Assembly: GCA_030431975.1 (NCBI GenBank) | Contig: JAUIHP010000005.1 | Span: 186,001 to 250,000 of the forward strand | DNA length: 64,000 bases | Reading direction: 5' to 3' | DNA from: a bacterium | GTDB taxonomy: Bacteria > Eisenbacteria > RBG-16-71-46 > CAIMUX01 | Part shown: piece by piece, positions 19,965 to 28,677 of the stretch | Layout: each line of letters opens with the position of its first letter | Numbering within the stretch: position 1 is the first letter of the stretch | Position numbers and translations under genes: made by a program | Notes under the pieces: generated by a model | The model's database searches: none | Told to the model about the DNA's origin: nothing | Seen by the model: the letters and a program-made list of their open reading frames with translations, nothing else

Positions 19965-21197
19965 TCAGCTTTGCGTGACGAGGGCTCCGACCGTTCGAAG
20001 CGCGGTCTCCATCTGCTCCCACCGTTGCTCCAGACTTCCGGTGTAACCGATGGAGATTCGGACGAGCCCCGGACGAATCCCGGCACGCGCCTGCTCTTCC
20101 TCCGGCATCTCGCTGGACGTCGACGCGGATGGGCACGACATGAGCGTGTCAAAGTACCCGAGGCTGACGGCCATCCAACCGAAACGCGAGTCGTTTTGCA
20201 GATGCTCCATGAGGTCGTCGGCCCGTTCGCGCGTCCCCAGGTCGACACAGAAGACGCCGCCGGCGCCGTACTCCGAGTTGCCCGACTTCTGAAGCAGGTT
20301 GTGGTCCGGATGCGCGGGCAAGCCCGGATAGATGACGGGAAGGCCCAAGGCTTCCAGATGCTCGGCGAAGTACTGAGCCCTTCGCCCATGTTCCTTCATT
20401 CGAATTCCAAGATGGGGCAGTCGCAAACTGATGGCGTGAGCTGCGCGTGGATCCATCGTCGGTCCCAGTAGCATCAAGGAACCCGTGTGCAGATCCATGA
20501 GGCTACCCACGAACTCGGTCGTGCCGCACACCGATCCCGCGATGATGTCGGATGCGCCTCCCATGAACTTGGTCAGGCTGTGCACGACGACGTCGGCCCC
20601 AAGTTGGATCGGCGAGATGACCAGCGGAGAGAAGGTGTTGTCGACGATGAAGGTGATCCCGTGAGCTTTGGCCAGCCGTGCGAGTCCTTCGATATCGGCC
20701 ACTCGCAACGTCGGGTTGGAGAGCGTCTCTACGAACAGCACTCTCGTCTTCGGGCCGATGGCGCCCTGGACTTCTCCCAAGTCGGTGGCTTCGACGAAGG
20801 TCACATCGATACCCGCCTTGAGCGGCAGATAGTCGTGCAACAGGGCGAAGGTTCCGCCGTAAACGGCACGGCTCGAGACGATGTGATCCCCACTCGAGCA
20901 GCACTGAAGCACGGCCCCCGCGATCGCGCTCATTCCACTGGCGGTGCAGTATCCCGCTTCCGCTCCCTCCAAGGCCGCGATCTGTCGTCCAAGCACCGAG
21001 ATGGTCGGGTTGTAGTGCCGACCATACAGGTAACAGCCTCCCTCAGGGCCGTGCAGTCCGCGGAACACCTCCGGCATCACTTCGGCATCGAGGAAGGTGA
21101 AGGTCGTGCTGGCCTCGATGGACATGTTGACGCCGCCGTGTTCGCCGAACTCATGGCGGGCGTTGGCCAGGGACTCGATCGGATCGAACCGTTTCAT
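19965..21197 (-). CDS. Cys/Met metabolism PLP enzyme (gamma-lyase/gamma-synthase family)
   Basis: ATG 21197 gives 410 residues. Features of the family are YLYGRHYNPTISVLGRQIAA, TASGMSAIAGAV, VETLSNPTLRVADI, FIVDNTFSPL and the PLP lysine K210 in HSLTKFMGG. The C-terminus has PGLVRISIGYTGS. In methionine gamma-lyase a Cys follows YG at the active site; here the stretch is AVYGGTFALLHDYLP with Gly, so methionine gamma-lyase activity is uncertain, and cystathionine or O-acyl-homoserine chemistry is possible. It is the last gene of the leftward cluster with thiolase and SCOT. If it makes 2-oxobutyrate, that would feed propionyl-CoA to the carboxylase encoded nearby, which is inference. Confidence 0.85.
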   Translation of the reverse strand: MKRFDPIESLANARHEFGEHGGVNMSIEASTTFTFLDAEVMPEVFRGLHGPEGGCYLYGRHYNPTISVLGRQIAALEGAEAGYCTASGMSAIAGAVLQCCSSGDHIVSSRAVYGGTFALLHDYLPLKAGIDVTFVEATDLGEVQGAIGPKTRVLFVETLSNPTLRVADIEGLARLAKAHGITFIVDNTFSPLVISPIQLGADVVVHSLTKFMGGASDIIAGSVCGTTEFVGSLMDLHTGSLMLLGPTMDPRAAHAISLRLPHLGIRMKEHGRRAQYFAEHLEALGLPVIYPGLPAHPDHNLLQKSGNSEYGAGGVFCVDLGTRERADDLMEHLQNDSRFGWMAVSLGYFDTLMSCPSASTSSEMPEEEQARAGIRPGLVRISIGYTGSLEQRWEQMETALRTVGALVTQS

Positions 21198-21258
21198 GAT
21201 CACTCCTTCCTCGTCATGCCTTCGAGGCCGGGGCTCTCGCCAGCCCGAACTAGCCCGA

Positions 21259-22116
21259 CTAGGCTGAGTAGTCGAAGACTCCCCGTCCGGATTTTCGACC
21301 CAGATGTCCGGCCGCCACCATCTTGCGCAGCAGCGGACAGGCCCGGTACTTGTCGTCTCCGAGGCCGTTCTGCAGGACTTCCATGATGTTGAGACAGACA
21401 TCGAGGCCAATGAAGTCCGCGAGCGTGAGCGGTCCCATCGGATGGTTCATGCCCAACTTCATCACCGTATCGATGTCCTCGGCAGAGGCCACGCCCTCCA
21501 TCAACGTGAAGAAGGCCTCGTTGATCATCGGCATGAGAATCCGGTTGGAGATGAAGCCCGGGTAGTCCTGCACCTCGACCGGCGTCTTGTCCAGATCCCG
21601 CGTCAGGGTCTCGACGGCCGCGTAGGTCTCGTCAGAGGTGGCCAGGCCTCGGATGATTTCGACCAACTTCATCATCGGAACCGGGTTCATGAAATGCATC
21701 CCGATGACTTTCTGCGGACGATGGGTCGCCGAGGCGAGTTCAGTGATCGAAATGGACGAGGTGTTGGTCGCGAGAATGGCATCCGGGGCCGTGACCTCGT
21801 CGAGCTTGGTCAGGATCTCGCGCTTGGCGTTTGCGTCTTCGAAGATGGCTTCGACGACAAGCTGACACTCGCGGGCCGTCTCCGTCTTCGTCGTACGGGT
21901 GATCCGTTCGAGGATGGCCGGCACCTGTTCCTGTCCCAGAGTTCCCTTCTTGACCAGTCGGCCAAGACTCTTCTCGATCGTCGCAGCCGCACGATCGAGG
22001 GCTTCGGGATGCTGGTCGAGGAGAACGACGGGATAGCCGGTCTGTGCGAAGACCTGGGCGATTCCGCTGCCCATCGTCCCGCTTCCGACGACCCCGATTC
22101 GGCGATTCTTCTCCAT
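21259..22116 (-). CDS. hbd: 3-hydroxybutyryl-CoA dehydrogenase
   Basis: ATG 22116 gives 285 residues, the normal length for single-domain enzymes. The N-terminus has the NAD-binding loop GVVGSGTMGSGIAQVFAQTG. The catalytic region reads ATNTSSISITELA and GMHFMNPVPMMKLVEII with the active-site His, then PGFISNRILMPMINEAF and MGPLTLADFIGLD. It oxidises 3-hydroxybutyryl-CoA to acetoacetyl-CoA. It sits between the thiolase gene and the PLP-enzyme gene on the same strand, 97 and 61 bases away, and is probably co-transcribed. Confidence 0.95.
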   Translation of the reverse strand: MEKNRRIGVVGSGTMGSGIAQVFAQTGYPVVLLDQHPEALDRAAATIEKSLGRLVKKGTLGQEQVPAILERITRTTKTETARECQLVVEAIFEDANAKREILTKLDEVTAPDAILATNTSSISITELASATHRPQKVIGMHFMNPVPMMKLVEIIRGLATSDETYAAVETLTRDLDKTPVEVQDYPGFISNRILMPMINEAFFTLMEGVASAEDIDTVMKLGMNHPMGPLTLADFIGLDVCLNIMEVLQNGLGDDKYRACPLLRKMVAAGHLGRKSGRGVFDYSA

Positions 22117-22213
22117 GAGTGACTCCTCCGCTTCGTTCCTTCGAGCCCGGTTCAAGAAGGACACCGGGCTTGCGAGATTTTCCTGGTCGGACCCGTGGAT
22201 CGAATCCGAACTA

Positions 22214-23410
22214 TCAGATCATTTCGACGGAGAGCGCGACGGCATTACCTCCGCCGAGACAGAGCGTGGCCATTCCATGATTCTTGCCACGGTCCTTGAG
22301 GGCATAGAGCAAGGTCGTGAGAACACGTGCGCCGCTCGCTCCGATCGGATGTCCGAGGGCAATCGCTCCGCCGTTGACATTGCACTTGTCCCAGTCCCAA
22401 CCGAGCTCGTTGCCATCGACCAATGCCTGGGCGGCAAATGCCTCGTTGGCCTCGATCAGGTCATAGTCGTCGATCTTGGCGCCGGTCTTTTCCATGAGAC
22501 GCTGCACTGCGTAGACCGGAGCGTAGAAGATCATCTTCGGAGACGTTGCTCCGGTGGCATAGCCGGTGATACGCGCCATCGGTTTGAGACCGAGTTCCTT
22601 CACCTTCGCACCCGAGGCGATCACGAGGGCCGAGCCACCATCATTGACGGAGGGCGCATTGCCTGCGGTCACCGTTCCATCCTTCTCGAAAGCCGGACGA
22701 AGCTTGGCCAGCCCCTCCATGCTCGAGTCCGCGCGCGGACCTTCGTCCGTATCGAAGACGATCGGGTCGCCTTTGCGTTGCGGAATCTCGACGGGGACGA
22801 TCTCGTCCTTGAACTTGCCGGCCTCGATGGCCGCCACCGCCTTCTGCTGGCTGCCGAGAGCGTACTCATCCTGCATTTCGCGGCTGATCTTGAACTCGCG
22901 CGCGATGTGTTCGGCGGCGCTGCCCATGTGCCAGTTTTCGAACGAACACCAAAGTCCGTCGTGAACCATGGAGTCCAGGAGCTGTCCGTTCCCGAGGCGG
23001 TAACCGGTCCGCGCCTGAGGCAGCAGGAACGGTGCACTCGACATGCTTTCCATACCGCCGGCTACGACCACATCCGACTCACCGGCCGCGATGGCGCTCG
23101 CGGCCAACATGACGGCGCGAAGGCCCGAGCCGCAAACCATGTTCACGGTCATGGCGGGAACGTCGTCCGGAACTCCGCCCTTGATAGCAGCCTGACGGGC
23201 CGGGGCCTGGCCCACGCCGGCCTGCAGCACATTTCCCATGAAGACTTCGTCGATCTGGTCTCCGGCGACTCCGGCGCGATCGACCGCCGCCTTGACGGCA
23301 AAGCCACCGAGGTCGGTGGCAGAGAATCCGGAGAGGCTACCGATGAACTTTCCTACCGGAGTCCTCACGGCGCTGACGACGTAGGCCTCACGATCCTTGA
23401 TTTCTGTCAT
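22214..23410 (-). CDS. Acetyl-CoA C-acetyltransferase (thiolase)
   Basis: ATG 23410 gives 398 residues. The nucleophile is Cys93 in [12 protein letters not shown], followed by [14 protein letters not shown]. The C half has [29 protein letters not shown] with the catalytic His, and [14 protein letters not shown] with the second Cys. In the last motif the usual GGGMG is GGGNA, a small deviation next to the catalytic Cys. It interconverts two acetyl-CoA and acetoacetyl-CoA. It lies 89 bases after the SCOT B gene and precedes the hydroxybutyryl-CoA dehydrogenase gene, a classical ketone-body or butyrate set. Confidence 0.95.
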   Translation of the reverse strand: MTEIKDREAYVVSAVRTPVGKFIGSLSGFSATDLGGFAVKAAVDRAGVAGDQIDEVFMGNVLQAGVGQAPARQAAIKGGVPDDVPAMTVNMVCGSGLRAVMLAASAIAAGESDVVVAGGMESMSSAPFLLPQARTGYRLGNGQLLDSMVHDGLWCSFENWHMGSAAEHIAREFKISREMQDEYALGSQQKAVAAIEAGKFKDEIVPVEIPQRKGDPIVFDTDEGPRADSSMEGLAKLRPAFEKDGTVTAGNAPSVNDGGSALVIASGAKVKELGLKPMARITGYATGATSPKMIFYAPVYAVQRLMEKTGAKIDDYDLIEANEAFAAQALVDGNELGWDWDKCNVNGGAIALGHPIGASGARVLTTLLYALKDRGKNHGMATLCLGGGNAVALSVEMI

Positions 23411-23499
23411 TTCCTGCGTCTCCAAGAGTTTGCTCTTCGTCGACGAAGAGTCTGTTTGAGAGAGGCCCTTATGCGGCCGGATTTCGGTGGGCGCCGGCT

Positions 23500-24165
23500 T
23501 CAGACCGGAATGGTCCGCACCTCGCCTTCGACGTGAAGGGTCGCCCCCGTCTTTTCCTGCACTTCTTCGACCGTCCACTCGGGCGCGATCTCGCGGAGAA
23601 CGAATCCCTTCCCCGGAACCACGTCGATGACGGCCAGCTCGGTCATGATCCGATGGACAACGGAGCGTCCGGTCAGCGGCAACGAGCAACGCTCGAGCAA
23701 CTTGGGCGCCCCGCTCTTCGAAGTGTGGGTCATGAGGACCAGAACTCGCTTCGCTCCCGCGACCAGGTCCATGGCTCCACCCATTCCTTTGACCATCTTT
23801 CCCGGAATCATCCAATTGGCCAAGTCGCCGTTTTCCGCTACTTCCATCGCGCCCAGAATCGAGAGATCGATGTGGCCGCCGCGAATCATGGCGAAGGAGT
23901 CGGCACTCGAAAAATAGGACGATCCGTCGATCTCGGTGATCGTCTGCTTTCCCGCGTTGATGAGATCGGCGTCCTCATCACCTTCGAAAGGAAACGGACC
24001 GATACCGAGGAGCCCGTTCTCCGACTGCAGGACGATGTCGACGTCGTCAGGAACATAGTTCGACACCAACGTCGGCATCCCGATCCCGAGATTGACGAAG
24101 AACCCGGGTTCCAACTCGGTGGCCGCCCTACGAACGAGTTGTTCTCTGCTCAATCCGCTTTTCAT
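23500..24165 (-). CDS. scoB: 3-oxoacid CoA-transferase subunit B
   Basis: ATG 24165 follows AGGGAG six bases away and gives 221 residues. Family signatures are [17 protein letters not shown] and [14 protein letters not shown], where the Glu of SENG carries the CoA thioester, and [20 protein letters not shown]. With subunit A it moves CoA from succinyl-CoA to acetoacetate. The first 38 bases of the gene lie inside the end of the subunit A gene, a longer overlap than usual, which suggests coupled translation of the two subunits. Confidence 0.95.
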   Translation of the reverse strand: MKSGLSREQLVRRAATELEPGFFVNLGIGMPTLVSNYVPDDVDIVLQSENGLLGIGPFPFEGDEDADLINAGKQTITEIDGSSYFSSADSFAMIRGGHIDLSILGAMEVAENGDLANWMIPGKMVKGMGGAMDLVAGAKRVLVLMTHTSKSGAPKLLERCSLPLTGRSVVHRIMTELAVIDVVPGKGFVLREIAPEWTVEEVQEKTGATLHVEGEVRTIPV

Positions 24166-24832
24166 ACTGGTCTCCCTGAAAGACGTAGTCGACGTAGACG
24201 GCCGGAGTCACGACGTGGTCGGGTTCGATGCTCCCGACCTCGACCAGTGACTCACACTCCGCAATGACCACCGATCCGGCGGTGGCCATCATCGGATTGA
24301 AGTTGCGTGCGGTCTTGCGGTACGTGAGGTTGCCCCAGTGATCCGCCTGGTCACATTTGATGAAAGAGAAGTCGGCTTTGAGCGCACTTTCCAAGACGTA
24401 GTCCGTGCCCCCGAAGTCCCGAATCTCCTTTCCTTCCGCGACCTTGGTTCCGACACCCGTCGGCGTGTAGAAGGCAGGAATGCCAGCGCCTCCGGCTCGA
24501 ATGCGTTCGGCGAAGGTTCCTTGCGGCACGAGTTCCACCTCGAGTTCGCCGCTTAGGAACTGCGACTCGAAGAGTTTGTTCTCGCCGACGTAGGTCGAAA
24601 TCATCTTGCGGACCTGCCGTGTCTGCAGCAGCAGCCCGATGCCGAAATCGTCGACACCTGCGTTGTTGCTCATCACGACCAGGTCTTTGCAGCCCCGGCG
24701 CTTGAGCGCCGCGATGAGGTGCTCGGGAATGCCGCAGAGCCCGAAACCGCCCATCATGATGTGAGCGCCGTCGCTGACCCCGGCCTTCTCCAGCGCCTGG
24801 TCGGCGGAAGCCACGCGTTTGTCCAGTCCCAT
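24128..24832 (-). CDS. scoA: 3-oxoacid CoA-transferase subunit A
   Basis: ATG 24832 follows AAAGGA and gives 234 residues. It has the subunit A motif [19 protein letters not shown], then [37 protein letters not shown] and [15 protein letters not shown], with [20 protein letters not shown] near the end. The last residues ([10 protein letters not shown]) are encoded in the part that overlaps scoB. A perfect 18-base palindrome at 24861-24878 lies about 30 bases upstream of the start and is a good operator candidate for the whole leftward cluster. Confidence 0.95.
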   Translation of the reverse strand: MGLDKRVASADQALEKAGVSDGAHIMMGGFGLCGIPEHLIAALKRRGCKDLVVMSNNAGVDDFGIGLLLQTRQVRKMISTYVGENKLFESQFLSGELEVELVPQGTFAERIRAGGAGIPAFYTPTGVGTKVAEGKEIRDFGGTDYVLESALKADFSFIKCDQADHWGNLTYRKTARNFNPMMATAGSVVIAECESLVEVGSIEPDHVVTPAVYVDYVFQGDQYEKRIEQRTTRS

Positions 24833-25270
24833 CAGGGTTCCTTTCGTGGCGAGTGAAGGGTTGGATGGATCCATCCAAGTTATTGCAAAAGAGCACGATA
24901 ACAGAGCGATTTCCGGAAGGTCAAAAGGAAACGCCCAACCACTTAGACGGGTCGGACAACTCGGACTTCGGTCGAGAGGAGCGGTGAAGCCAGCCCGGTT
25001 TCGCAGCCGCGCCGGTACGAGCACCGAGCCGGAGCCGAGCCGTCGCCCGGGAATCCGGCCACTCCCGGCCTTCCTGTCCAACTTCTAGCAAAGAAACCTC
25101 TTGGGTGACTTCGGAGCCCCAACGTAACCTTTAAGTCCGCTGTTTGGAACGGTCTGGTGACGAGGTCGGACTCCCTCTCCACACGTGTCCCTCCCCGTTC
25201 GAACGTCTGAACCGACGGCATCGGCTCTCCGAAGGATCCGTCTACTCGTGGGAGCGCACTTTGTTTGGAC
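24833..25270. other. Divergent intergenic region between scoA and the RRM gene
   Basis: No gene is seen. It carries the palindrome at 24861-24878. A leftward -12-like TTTTGCAA near 24885 lacks a -24 GG and was not accepted as a sigma-54 site. No clear -35/-10 pair was found for the rightward gene. Confidence 0.4.
24861..24878. promoter_or_regulatory. Perfect 18-bp palindrome, operator candidate for the SCOT cluster
   Basis: TTGGATGGATCCATCCAA is identical to its reverse complement over all 18 bases. It sits between the predicted promoter area and ATG 24832 of scoA. The geometry suits a dimeric repressor. No regulator gene is adjacent, so the protein is unknown. Confidence 0.6.
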
Positions 25271-25316
25271 GCCCTGTCGTTGGCAGGGCGCCGCTTCGGG
25301 GTCGATCCAGCGACCC
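25271..25316 (+). promoter_or_regulatory. Two stem-loops in the leader of the RRM gene
   Basis: GCCCTG (25271-25276) pairs with CAGGGC (25284-25289), and GGGTCG (25299-25304) pairs with CGACCC (25311-25316). Both stems are perfect, with loops of seven and six bases. The second ends two bases before the GGAG ribosome-binding site of the start at 25329. A temperature- or protein-responsive leader is possible. Confidence 0.5.
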
Positions 25317-25328
25317 GTGGAGATCACC

Positions 25329-25610
25329 GTGAAGAAACTGTACGTGGGCAATCTGCCCTTTTCCGCAACCGACGACGAAGTCCAAGAGCTGTTCTCCCAG
25401 CACGGCACCGTGCACTCCGTCCGTTTGATCAACGATCGCGAAACCGGCCGTCCCCGCGGGTTTGGTTTCGTCGAGATGGATGACGACGCCGCTCTGCAGG
25501 CGATGGACGCCATCAACGGAACGCAGATGGGTGGACGCGACCTTCGGGTCAATGAAGCCGAGGATCGTCGTGGTGGTGGTGGCGGAGGGGGCGGAGGCTT
25601 CCGTCGCTAG
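25329..25610 (+). CDS. RRM-type RNA-binding protein with Gly/Arg tail
   Basis: GTG 25329 is chosen because GGAG lies seven bases upstream and because it gives the usual start MKKLYVGNLPFSATDDE. RNP2 is LYVGNLPF and RNP1 is RGFGFVEM, each in its proper place in a single RRM. The last residues are a short Gly-rich stretch ending FRR. Length 93 residues is typical of bacterial RNA-binding RRM proteins found in cyanobacteria and other phyla, several of which are cold-induced. That family knowledge does not prove cold induction here. A structured leader precedes the gene and a clear terminator follows it, so it is a single transcription unit. Confidence 0.93.
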   Translation: MKKLYVGNLPFSATDDEVQELFSQHGTVHSVRLINDRETGRPRGFGFVEMDDDAALQAMDAINGTQMGGRDLRVNEAEDRRGGGGGGGGGFRR

Positions 25611-25651
25611 GTACGCCGCGACCGAAACCCGCCCGGAATCCCCGCACAAGT

Positions 25652-25690
25652 AAAGCCCTCGTTCTGCACAGGACGAGGGCTTTCTCTATT
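25652..25690 (+). terminator. Intrinsic terminator of the RRM gene
   Basis: AAAGCCCTCGT (25652-25662) pairs with ACGAGGGCTTT (25673-25683) around a 10-base loop and is followed by a T-rich stretch (TTTCTCTATT). The GC-rich stem with T tail is typical of a rho-independent terminator. Confidence 0.9.
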
Positions 25691-25716
25691 GCCGTCCAAG
25701 ATGAGCGTGTCGTGAT

Positions 25717-25772
25717 GGCGGTCGGGATGAGGGTCGGGATGAGGGTCGGGATGGGCGTGCCGGGATGGGCGT
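25717..25772. repeat. Tandem 12-14-bp repeats
   Basis: Units of the form GGGTCGGGATGA are repeated directly from about 25717 to 25772, drifting to GCGTGCCGGGATGG. They lie in the short gap between the RRM terminator and the stop of the leftward yraN gene and are not translated in a credible frame. Confidence 0.7.
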
Positions 25773-25796
25773 GTCGTCGTGATGGCCGCATGGATC

Positions 25797-26204
25797 TCAA
25801 CCGCTCTCCCGTCCCGGTCCCGCGGGGTCGAGGAAGTTTCGGCAGTGTCGTAACACCAAGCCTTTGGGCTCGACGATGATTCCCACCAGATCGATGCGCA
25901 GTCTCAGCTCGGGATTGCCTTCCCGTTCCCAGAGACGTCTCGCCGCCGATCGCAGCCCCCGCCGTTTCCGAGCGTTGAGCGTCTCGTCGGGCCGCCCCTG
26001 ACGTCTCCCACGGCGGCTACGCACTTCGACAACGACGAGGTCGCTGTTCTCCAAAGCCAGCAGGTCGACCTCGAGCGGCCCGACCTTGAGGTTGCGGCCG
26101 CGTATCTCGAAGCCCATCAGTTCGAGGAAACCTTGGGCTACCGTTTCGCCCGCCCGGCCTCGAGCCACCCGGCGGCTGGGAGCGACGATCTCTCGTGAAT
26201 CCAT
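25797..26204 (-). CDS. yraN: YraN family (UPF0102) nuclease-fold protein
   Basis: ATG 26204 gives 135 residues beginning MDSREIVAPSRR. The conserved core is RGRAGETVAQGFLELMGFEI, then LKVGPLEVDLLALEN and LVVVEVRSR, the E-x-D ... E-V-R arrangement of restriction-endonuclease-like folds, followed by KRRGLRSAARRLW. The normal length is 110-130, so this is complete with a slightly longer end. No Shine-Dalgarno site precedes the start. A sigma-54-like sequence at 26216-26232 would place the transcript start at the start codon, which is probably chance. The cellular role of the family is still not well defined. Confidence 0.88.
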   Translation of the reverse strand: MDSREIVAPSRRVARGRAGETVAQGFLELMGFEIRGRNLKVGPLEVDLLALENSDLVVVEVRSRRGRRQGRPDETLNARKRRGLRSAARRLWEREGNPELRLRIDLVGIIVEPKGLVLRHCRNFLDPAGPGRESG

Positions 26205-26302
26205 ACGGACGTTTCTGCATGGTTCGTGCCACGACGCTGCACACGCGCGGCGGGCACCGCGGACACCGCGGACGCGCGCGGAATCGCGCAAACCGAGAAA
26301 CC

Positions 26303-26833
26303 TCAGTCGGGCTTCGAACGAAGATGCGGCGGCGAGCTGCCCGGCTCATCACCCCGGGCCAGGGCTTGGACGTAGGACCGAAGGGTGAACATGTCGTCGG
26401 TGCTGAGTCCCTGACCGATAAACGCCGCTCCATAGACGAAGGCAATCAGCGCGACCGAAACCGGCCCGGCCAGAAGCCAGTGCCACCCCTCCCCCAGCAT
26501 CATCTTGGAGATGCCGAAGATGACTCCGGCCAACCCCAACAATGCCAACGTCCCGAAAAGAGCCATGAATCCCGTCCAGACGTTCGGCTGCGGACTGAAT
26601 CGGCCATGCACCTGTTCGTGACCGTGCTCTCCGACGAGCTCCAACTCCAGGTACGGGGAAAGCATCGAGCGTTCGGACTCGGGGAGGCGGATCGAGGCGT
26701 GGCCTCCCAACACCTGTCCCTCGAGAGGACAGTCCGGCTCGGAGAGGCGATTCTGAAGTAGACGAAGGAAGTCGCGCCCCTCCGTGTCGAGAGGCGCGGT
26801 GAAGTCCGGACGCATTCGCGGAATGAAAGACAC
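26303..26833 (-). CDS. Small membrane protein of unknown function
   Basis: GTG 26833 is preferred because AAGGAG lies six bases upstream, giving MSFIPRMRPDFTAPL and 176 residues. The N half is soluble and has RDFLRLLQNRLSEPDCPLEG followed by beta-like stretches. Two membrane segments follow, about residues 82-108 (WTGFMALFGTLALLGLAGVI) and about 112-136 (WHWLLAGPVSVALIAFVYGA), and then a helical tail (MFTLRSYVQALARGDE). The layout suggests a membrane-anchored cytoplasmic domain. I do not recognise the family. It lies 98 bases upstream of yraN on the same strand. Confidence 0.65.
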   Translation of the reverse strand: MSFIPRMRPDFTAPLDTEGRDFLRLLQNRLSEPDCPLEGQVLGGHASIRLPESERSMLSPYLELELVGEHGHEQVHGRFSPQPNVWTGFMALFGTLALLGLAGVIFGISKMMLGEGWHWLLAGPVSVALIAFVYGAAFIGQGLSTDDMFTLRSYVQALARGDEPGSSPPHLRSKPD

Positions 26834-26888
26834 GACCACCTCCTTGGTGTGGAGGAAGTCTAGCCGAAGCCCGGGATCCGAGTTCGGG

Positions 26889-28583
26889 CTAAGGGGCCCG
26901 CCGGACGACTTTGACCGGGATCTCCTCACCACCGGTATTCAAACGGAGGAAGTAGACTCCCGCACCGACATCAACGCCGCTCGAATCCTTACCGTCCCAA
27001 AGAAGGTCATGGCGTCCCGCAGGGAGATTTCCCTGGTGAACGACGCGGAGTTCGCGCCCGGAAGCGTCATACACCGCGACCTGCACCGTGGCCGGTTCCG
27101 GCAGCGCGAGATCGATGCGGAGATCCTCTCCAATCATCGGATTCGGGGTCGCACGAATCATCAGCCTGGAAGGCGAGGGTTCGGTCGAGGCCTCGCCCTC
27201 ATCCGGTGTCGAGGCGGGCTCCAGCTTCTGCAGCGCAAACTGATCGCGAACCTGACCGGTCTCATCCAGAAAAACGGCGTCCATCCGCGGTCCGTCGATC
27301 TCGACGATGAGAGCGCCGTACTCCATGAAGCCGCGGACCATGACCGGATGATCGAAGTCGCCGGGATAGACGATGGAACCAGTGCCGACCACCGCAGAGA
27401 CCGAACCGGAATGCGGGATGCGTCCCATCGGCTTGACGTAGGCGCCATTGCCATTGGGGTCTCCATCACCACCGCTCACGACCATCCCCTGCTCGAATGT
27501 GTCCGACGCCCCGTAGTGTCCATCAAAGAGCAAGGAGCGTTCGTAGGAGTGTGAGTGTCCAGTGAGCACGAGATCGACGCCGTAGTCTTCGAGCACCGGC
27601 ATGATGTTCTCTCGCATCTGGATCGGACGGTACTCCGAATCCGAATCGTGTGAACCCTTCGTGTACGCCGCATGATGCCAGTAGGCGATGACCCACTCCT
27701 GTGTCGTCGCCGCCAGATCCGCCGCCAACCAGTTCAACATCGGGCTGTTGGGTTCACGGCTACTGCCTTCGGAGTCGAGGCAGACGAAGTGCGCGTTGGC
27801 GTAGTCGAAACTGTAGTAGGCCTCGGTCCCTGACGGGACGCCTCCCGCCTCCCCGTTGGTAGGAAACTCGAAGTGCTCGTAGTAGTCGTTATTCTCACCC
27901 GGCCACTCTTCGTCGTGATTCCCACGGGTCGACCAAACCGGGGTCGCCGCCAGCATGTTCGCGAACGGATCGAAGAACGCGAACTGGTACTCATCATCGA
28001 AACCATCCGGGTACGAGTTGTCCCCGAGCAGAAGCCAGACATCCGGAGTCTCACCGTTGGAGTACTCGAGGTAGGTCGCCTGGAGCTGGGCCTGGACCAG
28101 CCCAACCCAACCGCTGTCTCCGAAGATCCAGGTCCGGAACGGCCTCACGGTCCCCGCCGGAGCCGCAGTCTCGAACGTCTGGTGTGGGTTCTGTGTCGGA
28201 AACTGCCCCGTCGCCGTGCCCACTGCGTAGTAGTACTGCGTCTCGGGCTCCAGCCCGGTCAGTTCGATTCGATGGTCCGTCTTGGCGGGACCCATCGTGA
28301 CCGACTCCGTCAGCGACTCCGGGGAAGTCCCGAACCACACACCGCTCGTCACCGGGTCGTCGGTCCTCCACTTCACGACCATGGCGTCGGTCCGTGGGTG
28401 CTGCAGGTAGGGACCGCGAATGACCTCGGCGGCATCTGCCCGGTTTGCGCCCCAAGCCAACCCCATCAACGCGACGGCAAAGACGATCGTCATGTTGTAA
28501 CAGACGACTCGGATTCGCCAAACCAGCCCGATCCGGGCCGGTTCTACGGGAACCAGGGCAAGAGCCGATCCCTTCATCTTCAT
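26889..28583 (-). CDS. Secreted purple-acid-phosphatase-like metallophosphoesterase
   Basis: ATG 28583 follows GGAAGGA. The signal segment is within the first 55 residues (MTIVFAVALMGLAWGANRADA). A fibronectin-III-like domain follows (VIRGPYLQHPRTDAMVVKW). The calcineurin-like domain carries metal motifs IFGDSG, LLGDNSYPDG, TRGNHDEEW, YWHHAAYT and LTGHSHSYERS in the usual order, so it should be an active binuclear phosphatase. The C-terminus is a FlgD/T9SS-like sorting sandwich (ATPNPMIG, VAVYDASGRELRVV, LLWDGKDSSGVDVGAGVYFL). Substrate is unknown. It follows another secreted metal-enzyme gene by 94 bases, and both probably share a transcript. Confidence 0.9.
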   Translation of the reverse strand: MKMKGSALALVPVEPARIGLVWRIRVVCYNMTIVFAVALMGLAWGANRADAAEVIRGPYLQHPRTDAMVVKWRTDDPVTSGVWFGTSPESLTESVTMGPAKTDHRIELTGLEPETQYYYAVGTATGQFPTQNPHQTFETAAPAGTVRPFRTWIFGDSGWVGLVQAQLQATYLEYSNGETPDVWLLLGDNSYPDGFDDEYQFAFFDPFANMLAATPVWSTRGNHDEEWPGENNDYYEHFEFPTNGEAGGVPSGTEAYYSFDYANAHFVCLDSEGSSREPNSPMLNWLAADLAATTQEWVIAYWHHAAYTKGSHDSDSEYRPIQMRENIMPVLEDYGVDLVLTGHSHSYERSLLFDGHYGASDTFEQGMVVSGGDGDPNGNGAYVKPMGRIPHSGSVSAVVGTGSIVYPGDFDHPVMVRGFMEYGALIVEIDGPRMDAVFLDETGQVRDQFALQKLEPASTPDEGEASTEPSPSRLMIRATPNPMIGEDLRIDLALPEPATVQVAVYDASGRELRVVHQGNLPAGRHDLLWDGKDSSGVDVGAGVYFLRLNTGGEEIPVKVVRRAP

Positions 28584-28677
28584 ACTTCCTTCCAAGGTGC
28601 TTTACGCCGAGGCGCCGACTGGCGTCGGCTCGTTGTTCACTTTCCGTCTTCGGATGACGAGCCGATCGGCGGAACGT

